A stretch of 64,000 nucleotides of DNA. Source: Flavobacteriales bacterium (lineage in GTDB: Bacteria; Bacteroidota; Bacteroidia; Flavobacteriales; Flavobacteriaceae). Each line of letters begins with the position of its first letter. The first letter of the stretch is position 1. Position numbers and translations under genes: made by a program. Of the stretch, positions 11,284 through 20,466 are shown one piece after another. The stretch lies in the NCBI GenBank assembly GCA_018335925.1, contig JAGXRF010000111.1, positions 32,469-96,468 of the forward strand. The letters run 5' to 3'. The notes beneath the pieces were generated by a model, which saw nothing but the letters and a program-made list of their open reading frames with translations, made no database searches and was not told where the DNA came from.

Positions 11284-11291
11284 TAAATTTG
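11284..11291 (+). promoter_or_regulatory. tsaD -7 promoter box
   Basis: TAAATTTG, an exact TAnnTTTG match, 65 bp upstream of the chosen tsaD ATG and within the probable 5' end of tamB on the other strand. No well-spaced TTG was found upstream. Confidence 0.5.
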
Positions 11292-11356
11292 CACGAAATA
11301 TAAGGATATTCTGCTCATATTTGATTCAGAATATACCTACAAATGTAACCAATATT

Positions 11357-12388
11357 ATGCCAAACCAAAACAGCGAAGAAACTTATATTTTAGCCATTGA
11401 AAGTTCGTGTGACGATACTGCTGCTGCAGTGCTAAAAAACCGAAAAGTTTTAAGCAATTTGGTTGCCAGACAAGCGATACATGAACAATATGGTGGAGTT
11501 GTTCCTGAATTAGCCTCCAGAGCACATCAACAAAACATTGTGCCTGTTATTGAAATGGCTTTAAAAAAAGCCGACATCGAAAAAAATCAAATAAATGCAG
11601 TAGCTTACACACAAGGTCCGGGACTTATGGGTTCTTTATTGGTTGGAGGAGCATTTGCCAAATCGTTTTCGCAAGCTTTAGGAATACCTTTATTGCCTGT
11701 ACATCATATGCAAGCACACATTTTAGCTCATTTTATTGAGGAAGAAACCCAAAAAACGCCTGAATTTCCGTTTATTGCATTGACTATTTCTGGTGGTCAC
11801 ACGCAAATTGTTCAAGTGAATGATTTTTTTGATATGGTTGTATTGGGAGAAACTACAGATGATGCAGTAGGTGAATGTTTTGATAAAACTGCAAAAATTC
11901 TCGGATTGCCTTATCCGGGAGGACCGTTGATTGACCAATTTGCGAAACAAGGAAATCCAAAAAAATTTACTTTTACCATCCCAAAAATTGCGGGATTGTA
12001 TTTTAGCTTTTCAGGATTAAAAACCCAAATCATGTATTTTGTACAAAAAGAAGTACAGAAGAATCCGAATTTTATAGAAGAAAATAAAAAAGACATATGT
12101 GCCTCTGTACAACACACCATCATTCAAGTACTGATGGAAAAGTTGCATATGGCTGTAAACCAAACCGGAATAAATCGAATTGCTATAGGAGGTGGTGTTT
12201 CTGCCAATTCGGGTATTAGAAACACTTTGATGCAAGCAGAAAAAGATTTTGGTTGGCAAACTTTTATTCCAAAATTTGAATATACTACCGATAATGCTGC
12301 CATGATTGGTATTGTAGGATATTATCAATATTTACAAGGAAACCATGCCAAAGTGAACGGAATTTCCAAATCCAGAATGCCTTTATAA
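11357..12388 (+). CDS. tsaD: tRNA N6-adenosine threonylcarbamoyltransferase
   Basis: TsaD transfers the threonylcarbamoyl group to A37 of ANN-decoding tRNAs. 343 residues from ATG 11357. An in-frame TTG at 11321 would add 12 residues not seen in the family, whose N-terminus normally begins just before ILAIESSCDDT, as here. Metal-binding HHMQAH (residues about 114-119), the ISGGHTQ loop and IGGGVSANSG are intact. The stop TAA overlaps the rsmE start (TAATG at 12386-12390), so the two are translationally coupled. Confidence 0.97.
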   Translation: MPNQNSEETYILAIESSCDDTAAAVLKNRKVLSNLVARQAIHEQYGGVVPELASRAHQQNIVPVIEMALKKADIEKNQINAVAYTQGPGLMGSLLVGGAFAKSFSQALGIPLLPVHHMQAHILAHFIEEETQKTPEFPFIALTISGGHTQIVQVNDFFDMVVLGETTDDAVGECFDKTAKILGLPYPGGPLIDQFAKQGNPKKFTFTIPKIAGLYFSFSGLKTQIMYFVQKEVQKNPNFIEENKKDICASVQHTIIQVLMEKLHMAVNQTGINRIAIGGGVSANSGIRNTLMQAEKDFGWQTFIPKFEYTTDNAAMIGIVGYYQYLQGNHAKVNGISKSRMPL

Positions 12389-13086
12389 TGCAGTTATTTT
12401 ACAACGAACACTTATCGGAAAACGAAACTAATTTCACTTTTGACAAAGAGGAAAGTCGACATCTGTTCAAAGTGTTGCGAAAACAAACTGGAGATGTGAT
12501 TCACGTTACCAATGGTAAAGGATTTTTATTTACGGGTGAATTGACATTGGTTTCGGAAAAAAAATGTGCGGTACAAATTACAGATTCTAAATTTTTTGAG
12601 CGAAAAAATCCTACTATTTGTTTGGCCATTGCTTTCACCAAATCAATCGATCGTATCGAATGGATGTTAGAAAAAGTAACTGAAATTGGTATAAGTAGCA
12701 TCCAACCATTGCTTTGCGAAAGGTCAGAACGAAATGTCTATAACGAAGATAGGCTGCAAAAAATATTGATTTCTGCTATGAAACAATCTAATCAGTTTTG
12801 GCTTCCCGAATTAAAAACCATACTTCCGTTTAAAAAGTTTGTGGAACAAGCAGAAGGCATAAAATTCATAGCCCATTGTTTGGAAGAAGATAAAAAAGAA
12901 TTGAAAAACTGCATTTCAAAAGATTCCTGTTTTACTATTGCCATTGGCCCTGAAGGAGATTTTAGTACCAAAGAAATAGAGCTTGCCATTAAAAACGAAT
13001 TTATCCCTATTGCTCTTGGAGAAACCCGACTTAGAACTGAAACAGCGGGATTGGTAGCGGTTCATACCATACACATTTGCCAATAA
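12388..13086 (+). CDS. rsmE: 16S rRNA (uracil1498-N3)-methyltransferase
   Basis: SPOUT-class methyltransferase that modifies U1498 of 16S rRNA. 232 residues. The N-terminal PUA-like region (HLFKVLRKQTGDVIHVTNGKG) is followed by the SPOUT knot with the SAM-binding IGPEGDFSTKEIELA (around residues 187-201) and LGETRLRTETA. The start codon overlaps the tsaD stop. A strong hairpin terminator follows immediately. Confidence 0.96.
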   Translation: MQLFYNEHLSENETNFTFDKEESRHLFKVLRKQTGDVIHVTNGKGFLFTGELTLVSEKKCAVQITDSKFFERKNPTICLAIAFTKSIDRIEWMLEKVTEIGISSIQPLLCERSERNVYNEDRLQKILISAMKQSNQFWLPELKTILPFKKFVEQAEGIKFIAHCLEEDKKELKNCISKDSCFTIAIGPEGDFSTKEIELAIKNEFIPIALGETRLRTETAGLVAVHTIHICQ

Positions 13087-13116
13087 AAAAAAACTGCCCC
13101 GAAAGGCAGTTTTTAG
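13085..13116. terminator. Bidirectional terminator between rsmE and the fasciclin gene
   Basis: AAACTGCC (13091-13098) and GGCAGTTT (13105-13112) form a tight hairpin with A-run on the left and T-run on the right, serving both convergent genes. Confidence 0.85.
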
Positions 13117-13131
13117 TTATAATAATTATTT

Positions 13132-14112
13132 TTATGGCAATGGAGGTAATATAACTCTATTCAATACATGAATAACTCCATTATCTGCTTGTACATCTAC
13201 AGCAACAATTCCAGAAGCTCTATTGGAACCATCGGTTACATTAGCAATGTTTCCGTTTGTTCCAGGTAAAGTAATGGTAAAAAATGTATTTGACAACAGT
13301 GGATTAACAGTTGTATTACCATTAGGAGTTAATGCACTTGACAATACATTACCACTAGCAACATGGTATAACAACACATTAGTTAAAGTTGTTTCACTTA
13401 AACCTGCAATACCTCCAGGTTGCAATTCAGTATCTAAAGCGGTAAATGCTGCATTGGTTGGAGCAAACACAGTAAACGGACCAGTACCATTTAGTGTTGA
13501 AACAAAATCAGTATTAGGAGTTAAAGTGGTTAATGCTGCAACCAAAGTGGAGAAGTTTGGATCTGCTGTGGCAAAAGTAGTTACTTTAGGTAAAGTAATC
13601 ACAGCATCTACGATATGAATGACACCGTTGGAAGCTAAAATATCCGCAGTGGTTACATTAGATGTTCCATTAATTCTTACACCTGAAGCAGTACTAATAT
13701 ACATACTTAATGTATTTGTACTTGAAGCACTTCCTGTAGCCAATGTTTTTACATAACCGGTAGAAAGTCCACTTGAAATGTTATTTCCTAACACCACATG
13801 ATTTAATAAAATTTGAGTCAATACCGGAGTTGGTACTTGATCTAGAGAATTGAAGCCTAAATCTTGAAGCAAATTTTGGAAAGCTTGGTTAGTTGGTGCA
13901 AATACTGTGTAAGGCCCTCCAGTGCTTAAAGTATTCACTAAATCCGCTCTTTGTAACGCTTGTACCAAAATGGTCAAGTTAGAATTTCTAGAAGCCAAAC
14001 CAGCAATAGAATTGTCAATTGGTCCTGAAGTTTCGTCATCACTACATGCAGTGAAAACAGTCATGCTTAATCCTAAAAAAAGGAAAGCAACAAGTTTTAA
14101 GGTTTTTTTCAT
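13132..14112 (-). CDS. Fasciclin-domain lipoprotein (two FAS1 domains)
   Basis: A 326-residue cell-surface or periplasmic lipoprotein. The signal peptide ends in a lipobox (VFTAC, Cys about residue 23) followed by acidic DDETSG. Two FAS1 domains follow (about 37-175 and 180-325), each with the characteristic GPYTVFAPTNQAF / GPFTVFAPTNAAF H1 motif and a terminal NGVIHVVD/NGVIHVLN H2 motif. FAS1 proteins commonly mediate adhesion. The promoter is very good (see 14141-14170), giving a leader of about 23 nt. Ligand unknown. Confidence 0.92.
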   Translation of the reverse strand: MKKTLKLVAFLFLGLSMTVFTACSDDETSGPIDNSIAGLASRNSNLTILVQALQRADLVNTLSTGGPYTVFAPTNQAFQNLLQDLGFNSLDQVPTPVLTQILLNHVVLGNNISSGLSTGYVKTLATGSASSTNTLSMYISTASGVRINGTSNVTTADILASNGVIHIVDAVITLPKVTTFATADPNFSTLVAALTTLTPNTDFVSTLNGTGPFTVFAPTNAAFTALDTELQPGGIAGLSETTLTNVLLYHVASGNVLSSALTPNGNTTVNPLLSNTFFTITLPGTNGNIANVTDGSNRASGIVAVDVQADNGVIHVLNRVILPPLP

Positions 14113-14140
14113 AGCTTGAAATGTTTTAAATTTTGTTTAA

Positions 14141-14170
14141 CAAATTTATACAAAACATTAAACAATACAA
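14141..14170 (-). promoter_or_regulatory. Promoter of the fasciclin gene
   Basis: On the minus strand TTG, 19 bp, then TAAATTTG: a full match to the Bacteroidota TTG-N17-23-TAnnTTTG promoter. Confidence 0.7.
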
Positions 14171-14218
14171 AAATCTTTATAACAACCTTAACATTAATGA
14201 TTTGTTAAAAAAACACAA

Positions 14219-14800
14219 CTACTTGTACTTAAGCAAAAAAGAAATCAGCTGTTGAAAGGCTTTGCTACGGTGACTATACATATTTTTTTGTTCTAAAGTC
14301 ATTTCTGCAAAAGTTTTGGTTTGTCCCTTTGGAATAAATATTGGATCATAACCAAATCCCATTTGACCACGAGGTTGTAAAGTGATTGTTCCATCGATAA
14401 CTCCTTCAAACAAATGTATTTCTTGGATGTCGTGATAAGCAATTACTGTTCGAAAACGAGCATGTAGGTTACTTTTATCCTTTAGATTGTTTATCAATAA
14501 ATCCATGTTTTTTTTGTCATCTCTTGGTTCTCCTGCATACCTGGCAGAAAAAACTCCTGGAGCTCCGTTCAATACTTCTACTTCTAATCCAGAATCATCT
14601 GAAAAAACAGGCTGTTGAAAAGTATCAAAAATAGTTTGGGCTTTTAAAATAGCATTCCCTTCTAAAGTATTTTCGGTTTCAGGTATTTCAGTAAGATAGT
14701 TTAAATCGGATAAATTAATTATATGGAAAAAATCCGGTAAAAGTGAAGCAATTTCTTTTGATTTGTTGGAATTGTGTGTCGCAAAAATCAGGGAGGTCAT
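14219..14800 (-). CDS. rdgB: Non-canonical purine NTP pyrophosphatase (dITP/XTP)
   Basis: House-cleaning enzyme that hydrolyses dITP, XTP and related nucleotides. 193 residues from ATG 14800, which overlaps the upstream gene's TAA (TAATG). A longer frame start at 14842 would add 14 residues inside the upstream gene and is rejected because family members begin just before FATHNSNK. Motifs FATHNSNKSKEI, VFSDDSGLEV and the SHRSKA C-terminal motif are intact. Confidence 0.96.
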   Translation of the reverse strand: MTSLIFATHNSNKSKEIASLLPDFFHIINLSDLNYLTEIPETENTLEGNAILKAQTIFDTFQQPVFSDDSGLEVEVLNGAPGVFSARYAGEPRDDKKNMDLLINNLKDKSNLHARFRTVIAYHDIQEIHLFEGVIDGTITLQPRGQMGFGYDPIFIPKGQTKTFAEMTLEQKNMYSHRSKAFQQLISFLLKYK

Positions 14801-15573
14801 TAGGAACTTCTCTTTTTCAATACTTTGTATTCTTCGTAACAATCGCTAATTGCATCTAAGATCTGCAAATCGTTTGCGGTTTTGATAAAGGTTTCAGAAT
14901 AGTTACAGCGTTGCAAAATTTCCGGGATTTCGTTTTTATCAATACCTAACAACACTGCAATGGTTTCTCTGTCAAATTTAGATTCCAACAACAAACGAAC
15001 GGAGTCGTCTTTTTTGGCATCTTTTAGTTTTTTCAATTCTCTTGGTTTTTTTCCGAACAAATTATACAATGCATCTGCTGGATTGAATATGGAGCCTAAA
15101 GTTTTGTTGATGGCATTTGGTGAGCTTTGCCCGGCTTCATATCCATACTTTAATCCTTGGATATCGTATCGATAATTTTCAGCTACCGGAATGTTTACAG
15201 CATCGATTTGCAAATACCCAGTAAGATTGTATCTGCTCACTACTACTTCTTCTAAAGCAACAGCTTTGCTGGTTAATTTTATCTCTGCAATTTTGTTTTT
15301 AACCCAGTCGTTGGTAACTCTTACTCTAAGTGATTGGTAACCTATATACGAAAAATGTAGGGTGTCATTTACTTCAGCAACAATTTCAAAATTACCTTTT
15401 TCATCAGTTATGGTTCCCTTCACAGCATTTACGTTTACTACGTGCACACTGGTTAAGGTTTTACCCGAAGTTTCGTCTTTTACCACCCCTTTTACCTCTA
15501 CTTTTACTGAAGCATTTTGTGCCAATAAGAAAATTGGTAGAAAAAGAAGGATATATAGCCAATGCTTTTGCAT
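14800..15573 (-). CDS. Carboxypeptidase-regulatory-like domain exported protein
   Basis: 257 residues with a signal peptide ending LLAQ, then a CarboxypepD_reg-like beta-sandwich (about 25-105: VKGVVKDETSGKTL through FSYIGYQSLRV). The rest resembles a family of Bacteroidota exported proteins with a KKDDSVRLLLESKF helix region. This domain is best known as the N-terminal part of SusC-type TonB receptors, but no barrel follows. Translationally coupled to rdgB. Function unknown. Confidence 0.85.
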   Translation of the reverse strand: MQKHWLYILLFLPIFLLAQNASVKVEVKGVVKDETSGKTLTSVHVVNVNAVKGTITDEKGNFEIVAEVNDTLHFSYIGYQSLRVRVTNDWVKNKIAEIKLTSKAVALEEVVVSRYNLTGYLQIDAVNIPVAENYRYDIQGLKYGYEAGQSSPNAINKTLGSIFNPADALYNLFGKKPRELKKLKDAKKDDSVRLLLESKFDRETIAVLLGIDKNEIPEILQRCNYSETFIKTANDLQILDAISDCYEEYKVLKKRSS

Positions 15574-15776
15574 GAAGTTTAATTAGGTTATAAAAATACA
15601 AAAATAGGTAGCAGGTTAGAAAGCAACTTTCAATTTTTTAAAAAATTAACGAATTAGTTAAAAATATATCGAATAATTCTGATTTCAATTTAACTATAAA
15701 AAGCTTTTTTAATTGAAAATGAGAAGCTTAAATTGCAATAAGTTGCCCATTAGTAGCTTTTTTGATTATTATGACG

Positions 15777-15784
15777 TACCTTTG
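15777..15784 (+). promoter_or_regulatory. Helicase gene -7 promoter box
   Basis: TACCTTTG, exact TAnnTTTG match, 21 bp before the helicase ATG. Confidence 0.55.
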
Positions 15785-15805
15785 CACCGAATTTAAAAAA
15801 TACGA

Positions 15806-17602
15806 ATGAATTTATTTCAACAATTAGGTTTACAAGATACGATTTTGCAAGCCATCCAAGATTTAGGTTTTCAAACACCATCGGAAGTACAAGAAAAAGC
15901 AATTCCCCATTTACTAGAACACGATACCGACTTAGTCGCTTTGGCCCAAACAGGCACCGGGAAAACTGCAGCATTTGGTTTCCCATTGATTCAAAAAATT
16001 AGTCCTGACAACAGAAACACCCAGGCATTGATCCTTTCTCCTACCAGAGAATTGTGTTTGCAAATTACCCAAGAGTTAAAAAACTATGCCAAGTATGTAC
16101 CCGGTTTACATGTGGTTGCCATTTATGGTGGTGCAAGTATTACCGAACAAGAAAAGCAAGTGAAAAGAGGTGCACAAATTATTGTTGCAACCCCAGGGAG
16201 AATGAAAGACATGATGAGCAGAGGAATGGTAAACATTTCCAAAATCTCTTATTGTGTATTAGATGAGGCAGATGAAATGCTAAATATGGGCTTTTACGAA
16301 GACATTACTACCATTTTGTCAGATACTCCAAAAGATAAAAAAACTTGGCTATTTTCAGCTACCATGCCTTTTGAAGTGGCTCAAATTGCTAAGAAATTTA
16401 TGTACCAACCATACGAAATTACGGTTGGGACTAAAAACTCTGGTTCAGCAACCGTTTCGCATGAATTTTATGTGGTAAATGCAAAAGACCGATACGAAGC
16501 GTTAAAGCGTTTGGCAGATGCCAATCCGGATATTTTTTCGGTAGTTTTTTGTAGAACCAAAAGAGACACCCAAGCCATTGCAGATAAGTTAATTGAAGAT
16601 GGCTACAATGCAGCTGCTTTGCACGGTGACTTATCGCAAGCACAAAGAGATACGGTGATGAAAGCTTTCCGTAACAAACAGGTGCAAATGTTGGTAGCAA
16701 CCGATGTGGCTGCAAGAGGGATAGATGTAAGCGATGTAACCCACGTAATCAACTACCAATTACCAGACGAAATTGAAACCTACAACCACCGAAGTGGAAG
16801 AACCGGTAGAGCCGGAAAATCAGGTATTTCGATGGTCATAGTAACCAAAAGCGAAATAAGAAAGATACACGCTATTGAAAAAATTATCAAACAAAAGTTT
16901 GAAGAAAAAACCATTCCTTCCGGAATTGAAATTTGCGAAGTACAGTTATTCCACTTAGCGAATAAAATCAAAGACGTAGAAATTGACCACGAAATTGATA
17001 GCTACTTGCCTGCCATTTACGAATTATTAAAAGATTTAACCAAGGAAGAGTTGGTGAAGAAAATGGTATCGGTAGAGTTTAATCGATTTTTAAACTACTA
17101 CAAAAAGAAACGCGACTTAGTTGCAGATAGCAAAGGTGGAAATGTTAGTCATGAAGAAGTTGGGGATACCGTTAGATATTTTGTAAATATCGGATCGAGA
17201 GATCAATACGATTGGATGACTTTAAAAGACTTCTTGCGTGAACAATTACAAGTTGGTAGAGATGATGTTTTTAAAGTAGATGTGAAAGAAGGTTTTTCAT
17301 TCTTTAATACCAACCGCGAACATTTAGATACCGTAATGGGTAAACTAAACGGAATGGAATTAGATGGCAGAAGAATTAATGTAGAAATTTCTAAAAATGA
17401 TGGGGCTAGAAACAACAACAGAAGAGACCACAACGGACGTGAAGCGAAAAAATACTCTGGAGGCGGAGGCGGAAGCAGAAACGGAAGCGGAAGAGATTTT
17501 AAACGCAATTCCGACAAACCAAGAGGCGATAGAAAAGAAGGTAATTTCCCCGGAAAACGTTCTTTTGAAGAAGCTAAAAACAGAAGAAGCAGAAGAAGCT
17601 AA
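15806..17602 (+). CDS. DEAD-box ATP-dependent RNA helicase
   Basis: 598-residue RNA helicase of the DeaD/CsdA type, likely acting in ribosome assembly, RNA decay or cold adaptation. Helicase motifs in order: Q motif (FQTPSEVQEKAIP), AQTGTGKTAA (Walker A), PTRELCLQI, TPGRMKD, VLDEADEML, FSATMP, VFCRTKRD, ATDVAARGIDVSDV and HRSGRTGRAG. A DbpA-like RNA-binding domain follows (about 470-545), then an Arg/Gly/Asn-rich tail with repeated SGGGGGS/RNGSGRDFKR. Single gene ending at a strong terminator. DeaD or an RhlE-like paralogue cannot be separated with confidence. Confidence 0.95.
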   Translation: MNLFQQLGLQDTILQAIQDLGFQTPSEVQEKAIPHLLEHDTDLVALAQTGTGKTAAFGFPLIQKISPDNRNTQALILSPTRELCLQITQELKNYAKYVPGLHVVAIYGGASITEQEKQVKRGAQIIVATPGRMKDMMSRGMVNISKISYCVLDEADEMLNMGFYEDITTILSDTPKDKKTWLFSATMPFEVAQIAKKFMYQPYEITVGTKNSGSATVSHEFYVVNAKDRYEALKRLADANPDIFSVVFCRTKRDTQAIADKLIEDGYNAAALHGDLSQAQRDTVMKAFRNKQVQMLVATDVAARGIDVSDVTHVINYQLPDEIETYNHRSGRTGRAGKSGISMVIVTKSEIRKIHAIEKIIKQKFEEKTIPSGIEICEVQLFHLANKIKDVEIDHEIDSYLPAIYELLKDLTKEELVKKMVSVEFNRFLNYYKKKRDLVADSKGGNVSHEEVGDTVRYFVNIGSRDQYDWMTLKDFLREQLQVGRDDVFKVDVKEGFSFFNTNREHLDTVMGKLNGMELDGRRINVEISKNDGARNNNRRDHNGREAKKYSGGGGGSRNGSGRDFKRNSDKPRGDRKEGNFPGKRSFEEAKNRRSRRS

Positions 17603-17621
17603 TTTAACAGCCTAGCTAAAA

Positions 17622-17656
17622 TAAAATGCTCATCCTTTAAAAGATGGGCATTTTTA
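17622..17656. terminator. Bidirectional terminator after the helicase gene
   Basis: AAAATGCTCATC (17623-17634) pairs with GATGGGCATTTT (17643-17654) with one G-T pair; T-rich on both strands. It overlaps the stop of the convergent flippase gene. Confidence 0.8.
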
Positions 17657-19123
17657 TTTTATAATCTTTACCCAACGCAATCCTTTTTGCAACAATTGAT
17701 GTAATTCCTCTGAATATTGCAAACGATATTGAAAGTACCAATAAAACAGGGTAAATAAAATAGACTTTGCAAGAATATTTAGTAAAGGATGCCAATTAAA
17801 ATCCCAAAAGTAAAACAAAACAAAACTTAAAGCTGTAAATAATAAGGTATATATGGTTTGCCAAGTAAAAGGGAACAAATGCATTTTGTTTACCACAAAA
17901 AGCAACTTTACCAAGCTGTACAAAAACATAGAGATTAAGGTAGCCATTGCCACTCCGTTAATGCCATACAACGGAATCAACCACCAATTCAAATATACGG
18001 TTACAAATACCAAACTCACCCCAATCAACAATACAGCTTTATAATATTTTGAATTAAAAATGATAGAATTGTTATTTCCTAAAATCAAATCGAAGTATTT
18101 GGAAAAAGCTATCAAAAAAACTACCCAAATGGCCTTACCATATTCTATAGGCAGCAAAGCATATACTTGATGGATATTGATAAAAATTCCAATCATGATC
18201 CAACCTCCAATAATTTGTAAATTGATAGAAGTTTTTTGATACAACTCTTGCAATTTTTCCCATTGGTTAGAGCTCATCAATTCTGCTGTAATAGGATGCG
18301 TGATTTGATGCATGGCCCTTAATGGTACCGAAATCGTAAGAGAAATAAAAATGGCTACCGAATAAAATGCATTCTCACCAATGTCTAAATATTTTCCAAT
18401 CATGAACTTGTCAATATCTAGTAACATTACTGCTATGCTTGAAGAAAAGACTATAAACACCGAATATACAATTACAGGATTCCATGGCATTTGCAATCCT
18501 GCTGAAATTTTTGGCATTCGAACTTTAAACGCATAAAAAGCAATTCCGATAGTTACTATTCCATACAATAAAACCAATAACCCAACAAAAGACTCTTTTG
18601 AAATCAATTCAACATAAACCAAAAACAATCCAAGGGAAATGAGAATTCTCAAAAAAACTTCTTTTAAAAAATTCCCAAAAACCGACTTTTTATGCACTTT
18701 CAACCAAGCATAAAAAATCTCAAAATAAGCCATCATGATGGCAACTCCCGGAATAATCCAAAAATAAGATTCAATAATCGGATTTCGCGAACTTAACCAT
18801 TGGATAATTTCCGATTGAAAAATAAAAAGTAGAATAAAAAATGGCACCATAAACAAGATAGGAAGCAACAACATGCCATTTAAAAACTTGCTTTTTTCCT
18901 CTTCCGTTCGGTAAGTTGGATAAAACTTAACCAAGGTATTTTGAAAACCAAATGCCAAAAACGGCATGAGCAAATTAGCTGTAGAAAGCACAAATGCAGT
19001 AAGTCCGTAAAAATCTTTTCCTAAAATTTGGGTGTACAACACCAAAGTATTTACTGCACCAATCACAAATCCGATAAAGGTGAACAGGGTATTTTGGATG
19101 CTTTGCTTTTGTACGATGCCCAT
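17654..19123 (-). CDS. Polysaccharide flippase-like membrane protein (Wzx/MATE superfamily)
   Basis: 489 residues with about 12-14 hydrophobic segments starting from NTLFTFIGFVIGAVNTLVLYTQILG, the N-terminal pattern of oligosaccharide flippases that move lipid-linked glycans across the inner membrane. Last gene of a leftward cluster containing a glycosyltransferase and a YfhO-like protein, supporting a role in surface glycan export. Substrate not determinable. Confidence 0.88.
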   Translation of the reverse strand: MGIVQKQSIQNTLFTFIGFVIGAVNTLVLYTQILGKDFYGLTAFVLSTANLLMPFLAFGFQNTLVKFYPTYRTEEEKSKFLNGMLLLPILFMVPFFILLFIFQSEIIQWLSSRNPIIESYFWIIPGVAIMMAYFEIFYAWLKVHKKSVFGNFLKEVFLRILISLGLFLVYVELISKESFVGLLVLLYGIVTIGIAFYAFKVRMPKISAGLQMPWNPVIVYSVFIVFSSSIAVMLLDIDKFMIGKYLDIGENAFYSVAIFISLTISVPLRAMHQITHPITAELMSSNQWEKLQELYQKTSINLQIIGGWIMIGIFINIHQVYALLPIEYGKAIWVVFLIAFSKYFDLILGNNNSIIFNSKYYKAVLLIGVSLVFVTVYLNWWLIPLYGINGVAMATLISMFLYSLVKLLFVVNKMHLFPFTWQTIYTLLFTALSFVLFYFWDFNWHPLLNILAKSILFTLFYWYFQYRLQYSEELHQLLQKGLRWVKIIK

Positions 19124-19151
19124 TTTGTTTGGTTGATGGTTGATGGTTTAT

Positions 19152-20462
19152 TCACTTTTCACTAATAATCCCAGCCAATTTCTTAGAAATATTTCTTCGA
19201 TGATAAGCTTCCATATTGGCATTTTCATTGGCAATGTTTTCGTTTTTTTGATACTTTTTAAACCAATACAAGATTTGATTTTTCAAGGCTTGTTTTTGAG
19301 AATAATAAAAATAGTTTCCTCCTTTGGTTTCTTCTAATATACTGTGTACATCTGAACCTTCAGGTCCTAAAGCAATGATTGGCTTTTGAGAAGATAAATA
19401 CTCAAATAATTTTCCCGGAATGATGCATTTGGTTTCCGGACTATCAATTTCAATCAACAATAGTAATTTACTTGTTGCTTGAATAGCCCTTGCCTCGTGA
19501 TGAGAAACATATCCAAAAAAGCGAATGTGGTTGTGCAATCCATATTCTTTGATTGTTTCTACAATGTCTTCACTTACTTTTCCTGCAATTTGTAACAAAA
19601 AGTTTTTTGCAAATGTTTCCTGTTCTTGAATTAATTCTTGCAATACTTCCCATAAAATAATTGGGTTCCGATTGGTGAGCCATGAACCGATGTAGGAAAT
19701 TGTAAACTGCTTATTTTCGTATTTTTTTAATTCATCGGAAGTAAACGATGCTATTTCATATCCATTGGTTAATACATGAATTGGTTGCTTGGTCTTGGCC
19801 AAAAACTCTTTCTTAGTTGTTTCACTTGTAACAATTATTTCAGAAGCTTTTTGCAGCACTTTTTCTTCTAATTGCAGATGTTTTTTTTGAGCAAATTCAC
19901 TTAAATACAATGCCTGATGGTAGCCAATAGTTGTCCAAGGGTCTCTAAAATCTGCTATCCATCTTAAGTCAGGCTTTTTCTGTTGAAACTTTAAGCCAAT
20001 TAAATGTAAACTATGTGGTGGTCCGGTGGTAATGAATGCCTCAAATTTATGTGCCTGCATTAATTTATCCACCTCTTTTAAAACAGGTGCTATCCATCCT
20101 TTTCTGGCATCCGGAATAAAAAAATTACCTCGCACCCACAAGGCTATTTTTTGCATCATGCTTTGTTTTTGAGCAGAAGGAATCATTCCAGAGCTGATAT
20201 TGGTGACCTTTTTTGAAAAAAATTTTGTTAGCCATTGGTTGGGCTCAGAAATAGGAACCGGAATTACTTTACATTCAGAAGGAACATCCTTTACTAAAGC
20301 TTCATCTAATAATGGATAAGAAGCGTTTTTAGGGACAATTATCCAAGGTTCTACACCAAATTCAGGTAAATATTTCACAAACTTAAGCCAACGTTGCACC
20401 CCAGGGCCTCCGGCTGGTGGCCAATAGTAAGCAACAATCAACACTTTTGGCTTAGCCTCCAT
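19152..20462 (-). CDS. Glycosyltransferase, GT4-like
   Basis: 436 residues from ATG 20462, five bases after the stop of the upstream gene. A longer frame to 20507 would overlap that gene and is not needed. The start MEAKPKVLIVAYYWPPAGG and GGPGVQRWLKFVKYL are typical of a Bacteroidota GT-B glycosyltransferase family. IGSWLTNRNP near residue 255, IRFFGYVSHHEA and PGKLFEYLSSQKPI belong to the C-terminal nucleotide-sugar-binding half. Likely adds a sugar to a cell-envelope glycan; donor and acceptor unknown. Confidence 0.88.
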   Translation of the reverse strand: MEAKPKVLIVAYYWPPAGGPGVQRWLKFVKYLPEFGVEPWIIVPKNASYPLLDEALVKDVPSECKVIPVPISEPNQWLTKFFSKKVTNISSGMIPSAQKQSMMQKIALWVRGNFFIPDARKGWIAPVLKEVDKLMQAHKFEAFITTGPPHSLHLIGLKFQQKKPDLRWIADFRDPWTTIGYHQALYLSEFAQKKHLQLEEKVLQKASEIIVTSETTKKEFLAKTKQPIHVLTNGYEIASFTSDELKKYENKQFTISYIGSWLTNRNPIILWEVLQELIQEQETFAKNFLLQIAGKVSEDIVETIKEYGLHNHIRFFGYVSHHEARAIQATSKLLLLIEIDSPETKCIIPGKLFEYLSSQKPIIALGPEGSDVHSILEETKGGNYFYYSQKQALKNQILYWFKKYQKNENIANENANMEAYHRRNISKKLAGIISEK

Positions 20463-20466
20463 AAAA

